From Stenopsyche tienmushanensis (lineage: Eukaryota; Arthropoda; Insecta; Trichoptera; Stenopsychidae), in the NCBI GenBank assembly GCA_008973525.1, contig WACJ01000130.1, positions 124,001-188,000 on the forward strand: DNA of 64,000 nt, given 5' to 3'. Made by a program: the position numbers and the translations under genes. Each line of letters opens with the position of its first letter. The stretch's first letter is position 1. The notes below the pieces were generated by a model. That model saw nothing but the letters and a program-made list of their open reading frames with translations, ran no database searches and had not been told where the DNA came from. This document shows positions 46,701-58,782 of the stretch, one piece after another.

Positions 46701-49700
46701 AGATACACATCAATTTAAGATAAATTCATATTTTAATGAAATAAAAAAGTCTTACAATTTTAAGACCGTCCACCGCCATTTCATATTCCCCCTAATTTTT
46801 AGCTCTAACCATCGTACTGCATTATATTTAACCCAAATACCTGGACAATGTGGAGCCTATGTTGTTGTGTGTTCAGCCATGGTGGCAATTTATCAGATTT
46901 ATATCGGATTGATAAATCGCTGGATGCTAACATCGATATCGATATGATCACAAAATGAGCAAAAACTGAAGATCGGATGCTAATCTAAAAGTGGTCTGTG
47001 CATAATACGTATTTCGACACCGATCGAAATCGTTTGGCTCACATTTTCTCGTTATACGGATTGTAATTATTTTAACACTAGGTATACCATAGCCGTCAAT
47101 CTGACGGAATTTGAACTTCATGGGCAAAATTACAAAAAGCTTTACTATTATTTCCTAGTATTTTTGCTGATTATTATTTATCAGAACGATATAAATATAT
47201 ATCGAAATGTATATCCTCTTCAACTTTGCAATTTAGATGTTATAAATGATGTATACCTATTTCTACCGGTACCCGTCAATTAGACGTATCGATTTATTTT
47301 ATATATAGGGTTTGCGTTCCAAAAAACATCGAAGATAGTTTATATAAGTATGTAATTTATTTTTTTAAATAAACACATACATTTACGAAATTAATTAATT
47401 CATCATCGCTATCACTTATAATTCTATATGTCTTATTATGTTTCGAGATGTGTTGTGGGTTTCCATCATCAGATAACTTTGGACTATATCGAGGCTTAAC
47501 ATTCAAAAATTCGCTAATAAGCGATTGTCTGCTTTTAGTGTATAAATCTTTACGTTTTTCATTATAAGGTTCCAAAATTTGTTGCAATTCTCTCTTGAAT
47601 TTTAAACTTCTTTCCATTGTAGGATCATTTTCTATTAAATAAAATCTAATTTAATAGCAAATTCTATGCCTTCATTAAATGTTTTTAATGTGAAACATAG
47701 AGCTATTTGGCTGCAACTGCTTTCTGAGTAATTAATTGTAATAGATTCGTTTAATATTTCGACTTTGAAGTGTTTATTGTCTTTTGGTATTCATCTTCTA
47801 TCGATGGTAAAACATTTCCTCCAGAGACTACTTCTGGCCACAGCTTTTTCCAGCAAGAATTTATGGGACATTTCTACCTTATTTGGTCTAAAAATGATCG
47901 AATTTTTAATGCAAAAAGTATTAAATATAGAATATTGATATTTAGTGTGTTGACTAGGTGATCTTTATTGAATATAAAAATATTTTTTAAATTTTGATAA
48001 AGTATGGTGATGGGAGTGGGGGGAGCCACGTATGTAGGTGGGCGAGCGATGACAATCTTCACCATGGAAGTCCTAAGTCATGAACAGGTGATTTATAGCA
48101 ATAAAATTGAACATATTTTTACTTTTTATAATATTTTGTATGGCTTAGACTATAATTAAGAAGAAATATTTAAAAATAAAAAAATAGTGAGCGATCGAAA
48201 AAAAGTTTGTGTTTTACTAACATTTTTTTGTAGTTTTTTGTTCATTAAATAAATACTTTTGAATATTTTGGGATAATTGTAGTCTATACGATGAAGACGT
48301 TTATTATACACGTGACTGCTAAATTTCATTAAAAAATCTCATCTAGGGCGTGTGGGAGCATTTCCTTAAGCTTGTAAAATGTAGTTTCGAGAAAAACGCA
48401 TTTAAAATCTCTACACTCCTACGCTTCGCAAAGCACAGCTTCTCCTCGTCGGCTTATAACTTTGAGAATTTCATTTATATCGACTTGAAAGAAGAAGACT
48501 TGAAACATATTCTTAAACATTGGTCCTTTCCGATACACAAAGAAAAAAAATATTTATAAATAATAGCATTTTTTTCACTTCAAACTTTTTTCTTCTTCAT
48601 TTGGGGTCGCTTTTTCGCAATTTCTGCCAAATCCTACGAACTTATTGAGTGGCGTATTGAATAAACTCACCATAAATACACTCCAAATTCCAAATGCGAA
48701 AATAAGATCCATAATAAGATATATTTATTTAATACATGGGAATTAATACCAAACAATAATTTCATCACATGTCTTTCGTTTACCAGAATTAAGACGATGT
48801 CCAACTTCTATCTTACAATAAATACTTAGGTAACGTTTATTGGTAGAATTAGATATTTAAAAATCGCTAAATCTTGTGTTAATAGCGTTAAAATGCATTT
48901 CTTTGCAATTTTATATCGGCCATTTTGACACTTACGCCTCAGTATCCCGCCAAATGGATATGCGTTCAATATCACGATGATGGAATGTGGGTTCTGTATT
49001 GGGATACATGATGTCACTGATAATTTAATAACGTGAAAATGAGACATCAAGATGTTTCTAGACATTTGTGGTCCATTTTTTAATACATTTTCCTTGCGGA
49101 AAATTTCGTCAGGATATTTTTTAACGTCGATGATTATTCATAAAAATCGGGCTATTTTAAGGAAAATGTTTTCGCGATTTTACAACGTGTAAATGCAAAC
49201 CGCAAACTTTAAATATTGTTTGATCGACATGACACCAAGCACCTAACCAACGTCCATCCGCATTAAAGAAAGAACGACATAATTGGTTCTAAGAACCACC
49301 GCTAGTTGGCGCCCGTCTGAAGCCTACTCCATAGTGGTTGTGCAGTGAAAATTGGAAAAACGGTGAAAATAAATATCAAATCCTCATATAATTATCCTCG
49401 AGAGCGTCTCTCGGCGTTGTTGATTCAGTGTCCGTATGAAGTCGTGTGCTAAAATTCGCAATTGTGGTGAAAATCCATCAATGGAGGATATCGATCGCGT
49501 TTATGTAAGTTAACCTTTTTCAAGCCCTCCCTATTTGATAATCCACAACTTAATACAAGCCTTCGGTTATTATTGAGGGGGCTGTTTACTTTGTGATTCC
49601 TTAAATAGTCATGGACATCGAAAGCAGTATGTTAGTCAGTAGGGAAAAGAATAATCTATGTGCCATTTTAGATTAGGGCGCATATAACTACAGTGTGGTC

Positions 49701-52700
49701 CAAAAACGCATTATAATACAAACTAAATAATATTCAAAATACTAATTAAAAATTTCATTTAAATTATGCCAATATTTCACATCAGTATGACGCATGCCCA
49801 TCAAACTAATCAATATCGCGAAATTATAATTTTCAAATTGCTAATTGCCATTCATAAATGCCATTTCTTGACCAAATCGCTTTAATACAATATGATTAAT
49901 TTACCAAAATGGAAGCAAAATAAAGTCTCAACCTGCTGCTAATTTGTCATCTTCATTGCAAATATTTATAATAATTTATATGATGATATTGTATGGACAT
50001 AAATCAATTGACGATATCATCTTTGATAATCTTCTGGTGTAGCTATAATGTTAATTAATTAATCCCATTTCTTAAAATATATTTGCGCCCAATCTAAAAA
50101 GCATCGTTCATTTTGATCAAGATTGATTAGGGCGGCTTTACGGCTAAATGCAGCAAAGCCTAGGAATTAAATTCAACTTATTATCAAATAGGATGATATT
50201 TTCTTGATATGAAATAATATACATTGCGATTAACGATGATCCTTTTTAATAAATCAACGATCAATGAAGAACTTGAGCAAATCTACTTGAGCGTCCAGAT
50301 CTGTCAATAATTTTATGCAATGAGCGTTCACACAGACGCGCAGGCGACAAAGACGCTGCGTTTAATCAGTAACGAAATTCGTCTTTTTTGGTGTTGATCA
50401 AACCTAGACATTTGTATTTGAGCTTTTGATTAATTCGACCAAATCAAGCCATTCCTAAAGCTTTAAAACAATCTAATGAAAAATAGATGAAAATAGTAAT
50501 TCAAAGTTGAAACATCCATTTTTTTCACCTTGCCAATAAGTTTCACAGTTTCATACATAGTTACACATTAATTACTTAGAGAAATGGTTTACTTTTCGTT
50601 TATCAATGGTTGTGGTTGTATTTAGTTAGTTGCTTATATGATTCTTGATAAGACATTATACAAACTTTTAAGTTACGTCAGCTTAAATGATTTGGCGTCA
50701 ATCTCCAACCTTTTTCGTCAGAATTATTTGAATTATGACGGAATCATCGAGCCTTAAAATAGATATGTAATCTTGTTATTTGAAAATCGTATAAAAATAG
50801 CGCAATTGAAAATCAAAGGGTTTTTTCGAAGTATATAAAAGATAACATATTAAAGATATGTCGTAGATAGTTCAAATTCAAACATTTTTTCATCGAAGAA
50901 GTTTCCATATGTATACGTACTTCATTGATTGATATGAATGAATAAGTCCATAAATGGAAAGCATGATTCATGTTATGAAAATATTACAACTTGTATAAAT
51001 TGTTGTAAAAGTGTCGTATACAGTCATCGTTTGATATTAATAGAAGTTTGTTTTGGTTGCAGGTTAAAGTGAAGGCCAAGTTTTACTACCTGCTACCTGA
51101 GCATGGCTGAGTGTAAGTTGATAGGAGTTAGTCACAGGGTTTATGAATATCCAGTGGAGTGGCGTAGCGAGAGAAACGCGTGGGTTGTGAAGGTGGTGGG
51201 AGTCGGGAGTCGGGAGGTTCTCCCAAAACAGTTTCCACCTCCCACCACAGCAGAGGGATGACTCGTGCCTGTGATTCACTCCGGTTCCAGGAATCAGGCT
51301 GCCATCCCTCCTCAGCGGACCCTACGATGAGAGTGACTCACCCAGTAAGTTTTCCAGGCCTAAACTCTTTTATCGCCGCATCGAACGCTTTGGACTTTCG
51401 CTACACAACCCTGGGAAATTAAATCGACAGCGAGCTTTGCTCGTTTCCCTCCATTATAACAAAGCTCATTATACTATTTGAATATAGCAAAACAGCAATT
51501 TGAAATCGTTTAATTCCATCTGAACTGAATGAAAATATTATCTTTTGATATGCCTCATATGATATCAATTAAATAATTTTGCATCAATTGTGAATTGAAT
51601 TTGCATCAATCATAAGATTATAAGATATGAGTACAATATTGGTGTTAAAATGAAACTCAGACAGGAAATATATTTCAGATTTGGATTACAAAATATGTCA
51701 AATATTACAACTCAATCTTCGAGCATGAATACGAACGATTGTTGGTTCATATGGGATGAAATACTATTTTCAGTATATACCGAGACATTAATATAAAGTA
51801 AAAACTTCATTATATAATATATCAGATAACTAGGTGTATTCATCGAGCGTTTTTGCTCTGTTTTTATTCTTCCTCAAGCTTTTTATTCTGCTTACTTTAA
51901 TTACAAATTTATTTATAGCAAATTTTATTGATGATCTAATTGCAAAATTATCATTATTTTTATATGACACTTTAATGATCGTTAAAAATCATAAACAACC
52001 CGACCCGATTTCTTTAATCGCCTTTGTATTAGCTCTTTCAGACGCACGAAATCGGCTTAAAACTGGATCAAAACGATAATTCGAAAATATCAAATTATCC
52101 AATCTTCCAAATTTATTACTCGAACATTTTTAACGAGGGTGTTAAACTAACGGCCCGCGGGCCACAATGAATATTTTTGCGGCCCATACACATACACACA
52201 GGGCCGTAACAAGGGGGTGGCAAAGCAGGCGCTCGCCACGGGCGCAACTGGACTTGGGGCGCAAAACACAGAACCAATGAACCAATACTGATTAACTGAC
52301 CGTTTTTATAATATATACTAAGTTATCCATGTCCATGATTTTGATCCTAAAAGTGACCATTTCCCGAAAGAAAACCATTTTTTTACGTTCATGATTTTGA
52401 TCCTAAAAATGACCCTTTTCCGAAAGAAATCCATTTTTTTACGTCCATGATTTTGATCCTAAAAATGACCCTTTTCCGAAAGAAATCCATTTTTTTACGT
52501 CCATGATTTTGATCCTAAAAGTGACCCTTTCCCGAAAGAAATCCATTTTTTTACGTCCATGATTTTGATCCTAAAAGTGACCCTTTCCCGAAAGAAATCC
52601 ATTTTTTTACGTCCATGATTTTGATCCTAAAAGTGACCCTTTCCCGAAAGAAATCCATTTTTTTATTTGAAATTATCTCATTTTCAGCTATTTAGATTCC

Positions 52701-55700
52701 TGCCACGGGCGCATCATACCCTAGTTACGGCCCTGCATACACAATCCAATCCTAAGCCGATATTTCGATCCCGGGATTTCGGGATTGTTTCGTCATTTAG
52801 TCTGAATCTGATTTTGGAAGCCAGGCAACTTGCTGCTGAAAATGCACGCTCAGCCTCCACACTCGTTGGAAGTATCGTCATCAGATATTTAAATACTAGT
52901 TCGAGTTGATGACCGCGTGAGCCCCATTTTAGTATCCATCAATGTAACAGATAAAATTCCTTCTTGCTGAGACACGAACTAAAACTTGCAAAATTCTCGA
53001 TTTCCCGAAAAATTATTTATTTCTGTCGCTCCAGATGAATACTTATATACTATAATAATTTGATGTGATTTGTAATTATATTACGGAGGAAATCGAAAAT
53101 TCTGAAGCCCGTATTTATCATATTTCATATCGATATTCCCATTATTAGAGTCGAGGTGTAGTAAATACATCATCGGTAGGGAAAGGTTAATATAACATTT
53201 TTAAAAACATATATGTACTGTATATATGTATATACATAGATTAGACAGTTACTGCCCCTAGGCGTCGCATAAGCTCGCCAATTAGTAGTTACGCCACTGT
53301 TTCCAAGCGTCCAAATTTCGGCGAATTTTTCGAGATTACGTATCGGAAAGTGCCAATGTTTAAGAATACGTTCAGTAAATTTCAATTTGATATAAATTAA
53401 ATTCGCAAAGTTATAGGTCGATGAAGAGAAGCTGGACTTTGCGAAGCTGAGAGGAAAGACTTTAAACTTTTTTTAAGCTTATGGAAATATTCCCACACGC
53501 CCTAAATGAGAATTCTTTATGAAATTTGGCGGTCACGTGTATAATAAACGTCTTCATCGTATAGACTACAATTATCCCAAAATATTTAAAAGTGTATATT
53601 TAATGAACAAAAAAAATACAAAAAATGTTGGTAAAAACACAAACTTTTTTTCGATCACTCACTGTTTTTTTTATTTTCCAATATTTTTCTTAGTTGTAGT
53701 CTAAGCTATACAAGATATTATACAAAGTAAAAATATCTATTCAGGGTTTAGGACTTCCATAGTGAAGAATGTCATCGTTTGCGCTAACTTTTCGCACAAA
53801 AATTTTTTTAAAGAATCGATCACTTTTAAGCCCAACAAGGTAGAAACGTCCCTCAAACTAAACAAATTAGCCTCCATACAAATTTGAATACGATGTTTAA
53901 TCGAGCCATGATATTTAAATTTATAACGACAAGAAATAAATAATTAACCTTTTAGACAATATAAAAACAAGATATCTTACATATGGGTCAATATTTGGGT
54001 TAATTATATTGTCACCTTAGAAAGCAGATCGGTCACTTGATCTTTCGCCTGGCGAAGTTTGGTCCTTTCAGATGTCAGCTGTCGCTTGGCTGAAGCAGCA
54101 TCCAAACGAGCAGCCACCAAATCGTTCTTGCAGTTCTGCCACATGACTTGAAGACCCGTTGCTCTTTCTTGGGCTTCGCAGACATCTCGCTCAAGAGCTC
54201 TTTGCTCCTGAAAAAAAATCATGTGTTAATTTATTGATTTATAAATGCTTAGGACAAACACATGATGCAAGCAATCGATATACATCTCTTCTGGATACAA
54301 ATATGATATGAAAATACTATGTTAATATCGTGACATCTAAAATATTTATAATTTGGGTCAAATCATCACATCACATTAAACTTGAGAGAAAAAATGCGAA
54401 GAATGTATATAATGGGAATTGAGCCAATATATTAGTATAGAGACATTTGCACACAATCAACTCTCGCTAATGTGAGATTCATTCAACACATCAAAATAAT
54501 TTTGGGTACATATTGAATTTATTAAATGAAGTTTCTTTGGTTTATATGATCTGGATTAGGAGCATGACGACTACGCGTGATGCCATACGTTATCGCCCGG
54601 CTATTTTCGATGATTTAGAATCTTCTATAACATTTCATTGAAAGCAATTATCGATAAATTCCATCTAATTGGTATAAATTTTATTGATAGTAATCGTATC
54701 GTTCGTGGGCTAAAACAATCATGACATTCGGCATTATACTGGTATTATATATTATAAATAAGTCAATCAATAGATAGATTCTAATGAATTAATCTTATTT
54801 CCACAAACATATTTCGAATTAAAATAAGACTTGTATTGAGTATTTATATCCCTTAATCTATTTCATGTATTTTACCAAATTAATCTTAACTTCATATTCA
54901 ATATGCCTCGTATTTATGACTGGCGTTATTCAACTCTTGTTCATATTCTATTTAAAAAGCTGAATATTTGATTAAATCTTCCAAGTATTAATAAATGATA
55001 GATAGTTCGTATAACCCATGGCGATCTATGGAAATCTAATTTAATTAGAAATAAAGTCTTAACGATCTCAATGAAGCCATCCTCGGAAAAACTTTGATTC
55101 AATCTTAAAGAAACACAGCAGCCACGAAATTCTGAGAAACACTCTCGGTATTATGATAATTTATGCTTTTTTCAAGTCGATGTGAGAACAGCCAAGGAAA
55201 CTCAATACGAAAATAAACGGTAACATCATCCATTCGAAGCTACAAAACTTACTCTATTTTAGCTCCAGAGCTCCAAGCTCTAATCATGTTTTATGACGCA
55301 TCGTCGTCTCGACCAAAAGAATAAAATTATCAGCAAACAACCAAAAAGACAACAATCGACGTCGTCCACTTGTTGGCCTTTGCCGGCAATATGAACTTGA
55401 GCGTTTTTTGCATCGATCGCCTTAACATTATTCAAAGTGCAGGCACAATCGACTTCTTTTAAAACAATGCATATTTATAGGCCTTGGGAGGACTCGTGCG
55501 CGTTCATTTTACGTTCCGAGAAATGGATCATAACTCACTAGACAAGTCTGAATGTACTATAAATAAAATACTACAATGACGAGGGAAAATAAAACCGACC
55601 GAGAAACTCGACGAGATGAAACCTCTTCGAAAAATAGTAGTCAAATCAAACAGAGATAACAAGTATTAGTCCCCCTTATAATGCTGAATAAATATAATTT

Positions 55701-58700
55701 TTCATGAAAGCTGCCAAACGTCCGAGTTTCATTTTGATATTTAAATTTATATTAATATTATCATACACGTTGACATACGTCATTCAATTTTATTCACATT
55801 GTGGGCTCGTTTCAAGTATTAAATTAATTGTTATTGATTTGGATAATCTGGTAAAAGTATTGTCACCTTAAAGAGGTAAGACACAGAGTTGTGTCCGAAT
55901 TCCAGTGATTTAGAAAGAGCATTCTTACGCGTTGTACTTACGATTTTATAGATCGTTAACCCAAATTTATCGACTAATGTGAATGATATAATGAATCGAT
56001 TTCAAGTGTACTGTTTATATATACGCAAAGAAATTACCGAATATTGTGTTCTATCGACAGTGTTTATGTATTTAAATACAAGCTTCATACACGCTGCAAC
56101 CTTACTGATAGATAAGCGATTTTGTATAGATGATAAAAGTGGCAGGCTTACAAATATAGCATCTAAGTTTATGATAATTTAAAATTAGCTAACTTCTCAA
56201 AGGGTTACTATTTCAAATCAATTATCATATTCCATTATTTTTTTTCTTATTGCCCCTTCCATATAATTTTAAAATCCTCGAACTGGGAACTTGGGAGTCA
56301 ACCTGAAAGAATAAACCGCCCAGACTCAATTTTTTTAGATACGGTAGACCAAATCCGAGATAAACATTATGTAGGACTGGCGAGGAAAGAAGTCCAAGTA
56401 CTTCAGAAAACTTATGCTTTAAAACAAGGGTGCCCAACCTTTTTTGCCTTGGGAGCTATTTTTCAATTTATTTTTTTCTCGGGATCAACTAGTATGATTC
56501 TAGTATGATTCTTATAGGTATATATATATATATATATTCTATCATCTTCTGCTGTATATAATCATATAAAATAATATATATTGTTCAAAATTCACAAAAA
56601 TTTTCGGGATCGACCATATTTTGCTTCATGGTCGACCGGTCGATCGCGATCGACTACATCATCATAATGTTTACGTTTAGTAAATAGAAATCACGAAATT
56701 CAAACTAAGATAAATATTATTTTTATTAAAAATTATTCTTTTAAACTTCTGAACTCGAAACCATCACAAATAAAATGCAGGGAAATTCTTTTGAAACATT
56801 ATTACAAATAATTCATTTTAGCCCATAACATAGCTAATTTTAAGAGATATAAAATCCACCATAATAAAATAATTTTGATGAAATGAAATGATAGACTTTC
56901 ATTGTAAATTCAATACAGGAACGCATCCATATTTAAAAAAAAACTTTCATTTTTGTCTTCAAGAAGAAAGTTTTTCTTTGTTGACCATAAATTGATTGAT
57001 TTGTATTGTATGTAAATTAGCATAATAATAAATTTCGGATCGAATTGTGTAACACTTCAAACATAAATAATAGATTTTTTTTTACAAGTGTTTCATACTG
57101 TAAATATTTCTCTTTTGTATAATACCTATTCAAGTAAATTTAACAACATGGACTGGTCCACGCCTAGCAATCACAACAGATAATGGAGCAAATTCGCTTT
57201 TATATATGCTCGATGACGCTATGATACGATGAGCCGCTGACTCGAATGAGCTAGCTAGCACACGGCTGACGAACTCTACCAAAATAAATTTACAAAAATA
57301 AACTGATTACAGAGATGTTAACTTTTGTCAGTATACGAGTCGATTCTGTAATATAGAATTCGTCAGTCCGAAAGCGCATCATAATACAACCATATTTCCT
57401 CTACTGACGCCTTCGCAAGAAGTCAATCGCTTGAAAATGAAAAGGGGGAAAAAAGAAGCACTCCCGCAGAAATAACAATTATATCATAAGCTAAATTTAA
57501 ATATTTACGTTGACACATAATTCAATATTTGATATGCGTTATTAAATTATTTTTACTATTTGTGACTTTAAAAAGTCGTCTCGCAACCGTCCGCGGCGGC
57601 ATGGCCATAAAAAAAACTTCAAAGGCCAAACTTCAAATGCCCGACGCGCAAACGTCATTTCCAACTGACAACAACGCCGTAAAACACCGCGCGTTTTTCT
57701 CAATTTGTTGCGTATTCTTTTTCGGCGGACTGTTTTATTTTCATAGCCTTCTAATTTATTTTTGATACCTCACTATCAAAATAACAACACCGTCTGACGA
57801 TCTATAAGCGCGCTCGGTGTGTCCTCTTATATCGAAACCCGGTGAAGAAGGTTTTCATTCAATTCAAAAACTATCGATGTTCACAGAAAATATGCTCTTT
57901 CAGGCGAGAAATGCGTACGCGTAATTCTTACACATTGTGGTTTCAAATGCATCCGTATTCAACCAGGTGTTTACATAACCTAAAATCTGCATTGTCGATT
58001 TTTATATGCATTTGAATAATATCCTAACAAATAAAAATCAAAATAGCATGCATAACAATATTACAACATTTTAAATAATATAATAATTTAATTTTGTGGA
58101 TAAAATGTCATTTTATTTGCGATTGAAAAATGGAGCAAAATTACCCTTAATAAATAGACTGAAAAAAATCAATATTTATTTTTAAATTATTTAATAATTT
58201 ATAAATAGGTTTAAACTATATGGAATGATCATTGATGTTGCAAATGAATATTAAATATCAGTATTGTGATATTTGGCGATAATAATTATGATTTTTTAAA
58301 AAGGGGAGCACGCGAACGAATAGTTAATAGAATGCAAAAGAGAGACGCAAAGGTCTACACGCCTGATCCCGGAACTGGATGCGTTCTACGAAAATAAACA
58401 CACGTGCAAGCTAATCGTTGTATGCATTTTCTTTATTTTTAAGCGTATTTCAATTATTATGCGGGAGAAATGGTGAAGTTTTAAATCATTTTTTTCTTGT
58501 TGTTGAATAAAGACAATAGTGTTAAAAAGTCGATCGATCTGATGAACACAAATGGCATTTAAAAATGAATTATTTTGTCTATTGTGTTGACCTGTTTTAG
58601 CATTTCTTCATTGTTTGCTAAAATCAACATATTGTGTGCTATTTTGGAATCCTTGAAAACTAAAGAGTTGGCGGAAATATTGAATTGTCAAAAAAACAAA

Positions 58701-58782
58701 ATAGGGAAGTGGTTCTTACGATTTCCATGGCTCCGTTCTGTCGCTTTTCTTGCACCCTTTCGACGAGGGTGCCGTCTGCCAT
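40715..58782 (-). CDS. unassigned coiled-coil protein, 4 exons, 224 residues
   Basis: Exons in transcription order: 58782-58720, 54207-54016, 41202-41060, 40991-40715. The start ATG sits in a good context (GACGATGGC) and gives MADGTLVERVQEKRQNGAMEI, then donor GTAAGA. Exons 1-2 and 2-3 join in phase 0. Exon 3 ends in phase 2 (donor GTAGGT) and exon 4 restores the frame across the split Gln codon. The protein is rich in E, K, Q, L and A with heptad-like spacing from about residue 20 to 180, so a long coiled coil is likely. The tail (about 40 residues, ending KVLKLLF) is basic and hydrophobic. No signal peptide or catalytic motif is seen. Introns are 4.5 kb, 12.8 kb and 68 bp; a further exon in the 12.8-kb intron cannot be excluded. 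I do not recognise the family, so no function is given. Confidence 0.75.
41203..44853. other. part of the 12.8-kb intron of the coiled-coil gene
   Basis: AT-rich, with one GC-richer block at about 43560-43980. That block has open frames on both strands (134 codons on -, 82 on +) and a TATAAAT at 43729. The frames shadow each other and show no known motif, so none is called. Confidence 0.45.
44854..45431 (+). mobile_element. piggyBac-type MITE, copy B
   Basis: It starts GGGACGTTTCTACCTTGTTAGG and ends GAAAACGTCTC followed by TTAA; the left flank is TTTA, a mutated TTAA. Same family as 26650-27320 but in the opposite direction. The shared block around 45204-45410 contains an open frame explained by descent. 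Confidence 0.75.
45432..47310. other. intronic stretch, nothing identified
   Basis: AT-rich DNA. A pair of CCGTCAAT...GACG-like inverse motifs near 47085 and 47275 may be the ends of another short MITE, but they are too degraded to call. Confidence 0.4.
47311..47864 (-). mobile_element. pogo-like element (CACTCGGGCCTCG family), copy with the best-preserved reading frame
   Basis: The - strand frame 47617-47357 gives 86 residues (MERSLKFKRELQQILEPYNE and onward, with an acidic SDSDDE stretch). The same protein piece occurs on the - strand at 61635-61447. In the first 25 codons the two copies differ at four synonymous sites and one replaced residue, which suggests selection acted on it as a protein. 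The left end is missing; the right end abuts a piggyBac-type MITE at 47865. The protein family is not recognised, though the element ends suggest pogo/Tc1. Confidence 0.55.
47865..48565 (+). mobile_element. piggyBac-type MITE, copy C, right end lost
   Basis: It starts GGGACATTTCTACCTTATTTGG at the break in a pogo-like element and continues through the same internal blocks as copy B (GTCCTAAGTCATGAACAGGTG near 48070, GATGAAGACGTTTATTATAC near 48292). The right terminus could not be found; homology ends in AT-rich sequence near 48565. Confidence 0.65.
48566..49342. other. intronic stretch upstream of the 49.4-kb candidate exon
   Basis: AT-rich with no repeat family recognised. The last 100 bases before 49343 become GC-richer (GCTAGTTGGCGCCCGTCTG), consistent with a promoter, but no TATA box is evident. 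Confidence 0.4.
49343..49504 (+). CDS. candidate first exon of a + strand gene nested in the coiled-coil gene intron
   Basis: Two in-frame ATGs (49436 and 49481) lead to codons MEDIDRVY and then a consensus donor GTAAGT at 49505 (phase 0). A CAGTG initiator-like motif near 49340 would give a leader of about 90 bases. Splicing to the acceptor at 51062 continues VKVKAKFYYLLPEHG and then a stop, so this reading gives only a 38-residue peptide (23 residues from the second ATG). The exon could equally be 5' UTR with upstream ORFs. The product is not recognised. Confidence 0.35.
51063..51112 (+). other. candidate second exon of the 49.3-51.3 kb transcript
   Basis: The acceptor TTGGTTGCAG is followed by 50 bases and the consensus donor GTAAGT at 51113. 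In the frame coming from the 49.4-kb exon it reads VKVKAKFYYLLPEHG and a stop at 51108-51110. It also contains an ATG in fair context (51103) whose frame leaves through the donor, so the true start could be here instead. Confidence 0.35.
51251..51344 (+). other. candidate third exon of the 49.3-51.3 kb transcript
   Basis: A pyrimidine-rich acceptor (CTCCCACCACAG, ending 51250) and a strong donor (CCCA then GTAAGT at 51345) bound 94 GC-richer bases. An ATG at 51258 opens a frame reading MTRACDSLRFQESGCH and onward through the donor. Another frame reads FTPVPGIRLPSLLSGPYDESDSP after an early stop. Which frame is used, or whether the exon is non-coding, cannot be decided here. Confidence 0.35.
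52139..52190 (+). mobile_element. left end of a second hAT-like element
   Basis: GAGGGTGTTAAACTAACGGCCCGCGGGCCAC is the typical start of hAT elements whose ends read CAGGGGTGTCAAAC plus a GGCCCGCGGGCC palindrome. Only about 50 bases remain before the 52199 element. The right end was not found. Confidence 0.45.
52199..52735. mobile_element. hAT-type element with perfect 8-bp target duplication, 537 bp
   Basis: It starts CAGGGCCGTAACAAGGG and ends CTAGTTACGGCCCTG. The 8 bases CATACACA lie directly on both sides (52191-52198 and 52736-52743) without a mismatch. Subterminal ends share GCCACGGGCGCA-type sequence. The interior is a 56-bp tandem repeat. There is no transposase, so it was moved in trans. 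The perfect duplication suggests it is among the younger insertions here. Confidence 0.85.
52331..52665 (+). repeat. 56-bp minisatellite, about six units
   Basis: Unit starts at 52331, 52387, 52443, 52499, 52555 and 52611, spaced exactly 56 bases. Each contains CATGATTTTGATCCTAAAA, GTGACCCTTTCCCGAAAG and AAATCCATTTTTTTACG. The units are nearly identical; the first is the most diverged. The array sits wholly inside the hAT-type element at 52199-52735. Confidence 0.95.
52744..53334. mobile_element. hAT-type MITE (TAGGGAATCC family), truncated copy 5
   Basis: It begins ATCCAATCCTAAGCC beside the 52199-52735 element, lacking the outermost bases. It carries the long internal form (52797-52925) seen also at 27.9 kb, then the common core to about 53330. 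There it breaks directly into the piggyBac-type MITE, so both ends have been altered by later events. Confidence 0.65.
53335..53852 (-). mobile_element. piggyBac-type MITE, copy D, one end lost
   Basis: The right edge reads CAACAAGGTAGAAACGTCCC followed by TCAA, a one-base change from TTAA. The internal blocks match copies A to C, with a deletion in the block that forms the open frame in the others. The other end is fused to the hAT-type MITE at 53334. Confidence 0.65.
54208..55869. other. first intron of the coiled-coil gene, left part
   Basis: AT-rich. No repeat or second gene was recognised before the foldback fragment at 55870. Confidence 0.45.
55870..56080. mobile_element. fragment of the foldback element family
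   Basis: It holds degenerate matches to one inner arm (GTCCGAATTCCAGTGATTTAG, AAAGAGCATTCTTACGCG) and to the centre (GATCGTTAACCCAAATTTAT, CTATCGACAGTGTTTATGT) of the copies at 3 kb and 24 kb. The second arm is absent. Confidence 0.5.
56425..56660 (+). mobile_element. hAT-like non-autonomous element, degenerate
   Basis: The left edge CAAGGGTGCCCAACCTTTTTTGCCTTGGGAGC and the right part CATGGTCGACCGGTCGATCGCGATCGACT follow the layout of short hAT-derived repeats. A (TA)n tract lies in the middle near 56520. The terminal inverse copy at the right is missing and no target duplication is visible. Confidence 0.5.
56661..58719. other. first intron of the coiled-coil gene, right part
   Basis: A GC-richer patch at 57590-57690 gives a 78-codon open frame with no recognisable motif. 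Nothing else was identified. Confidence 0.45.
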
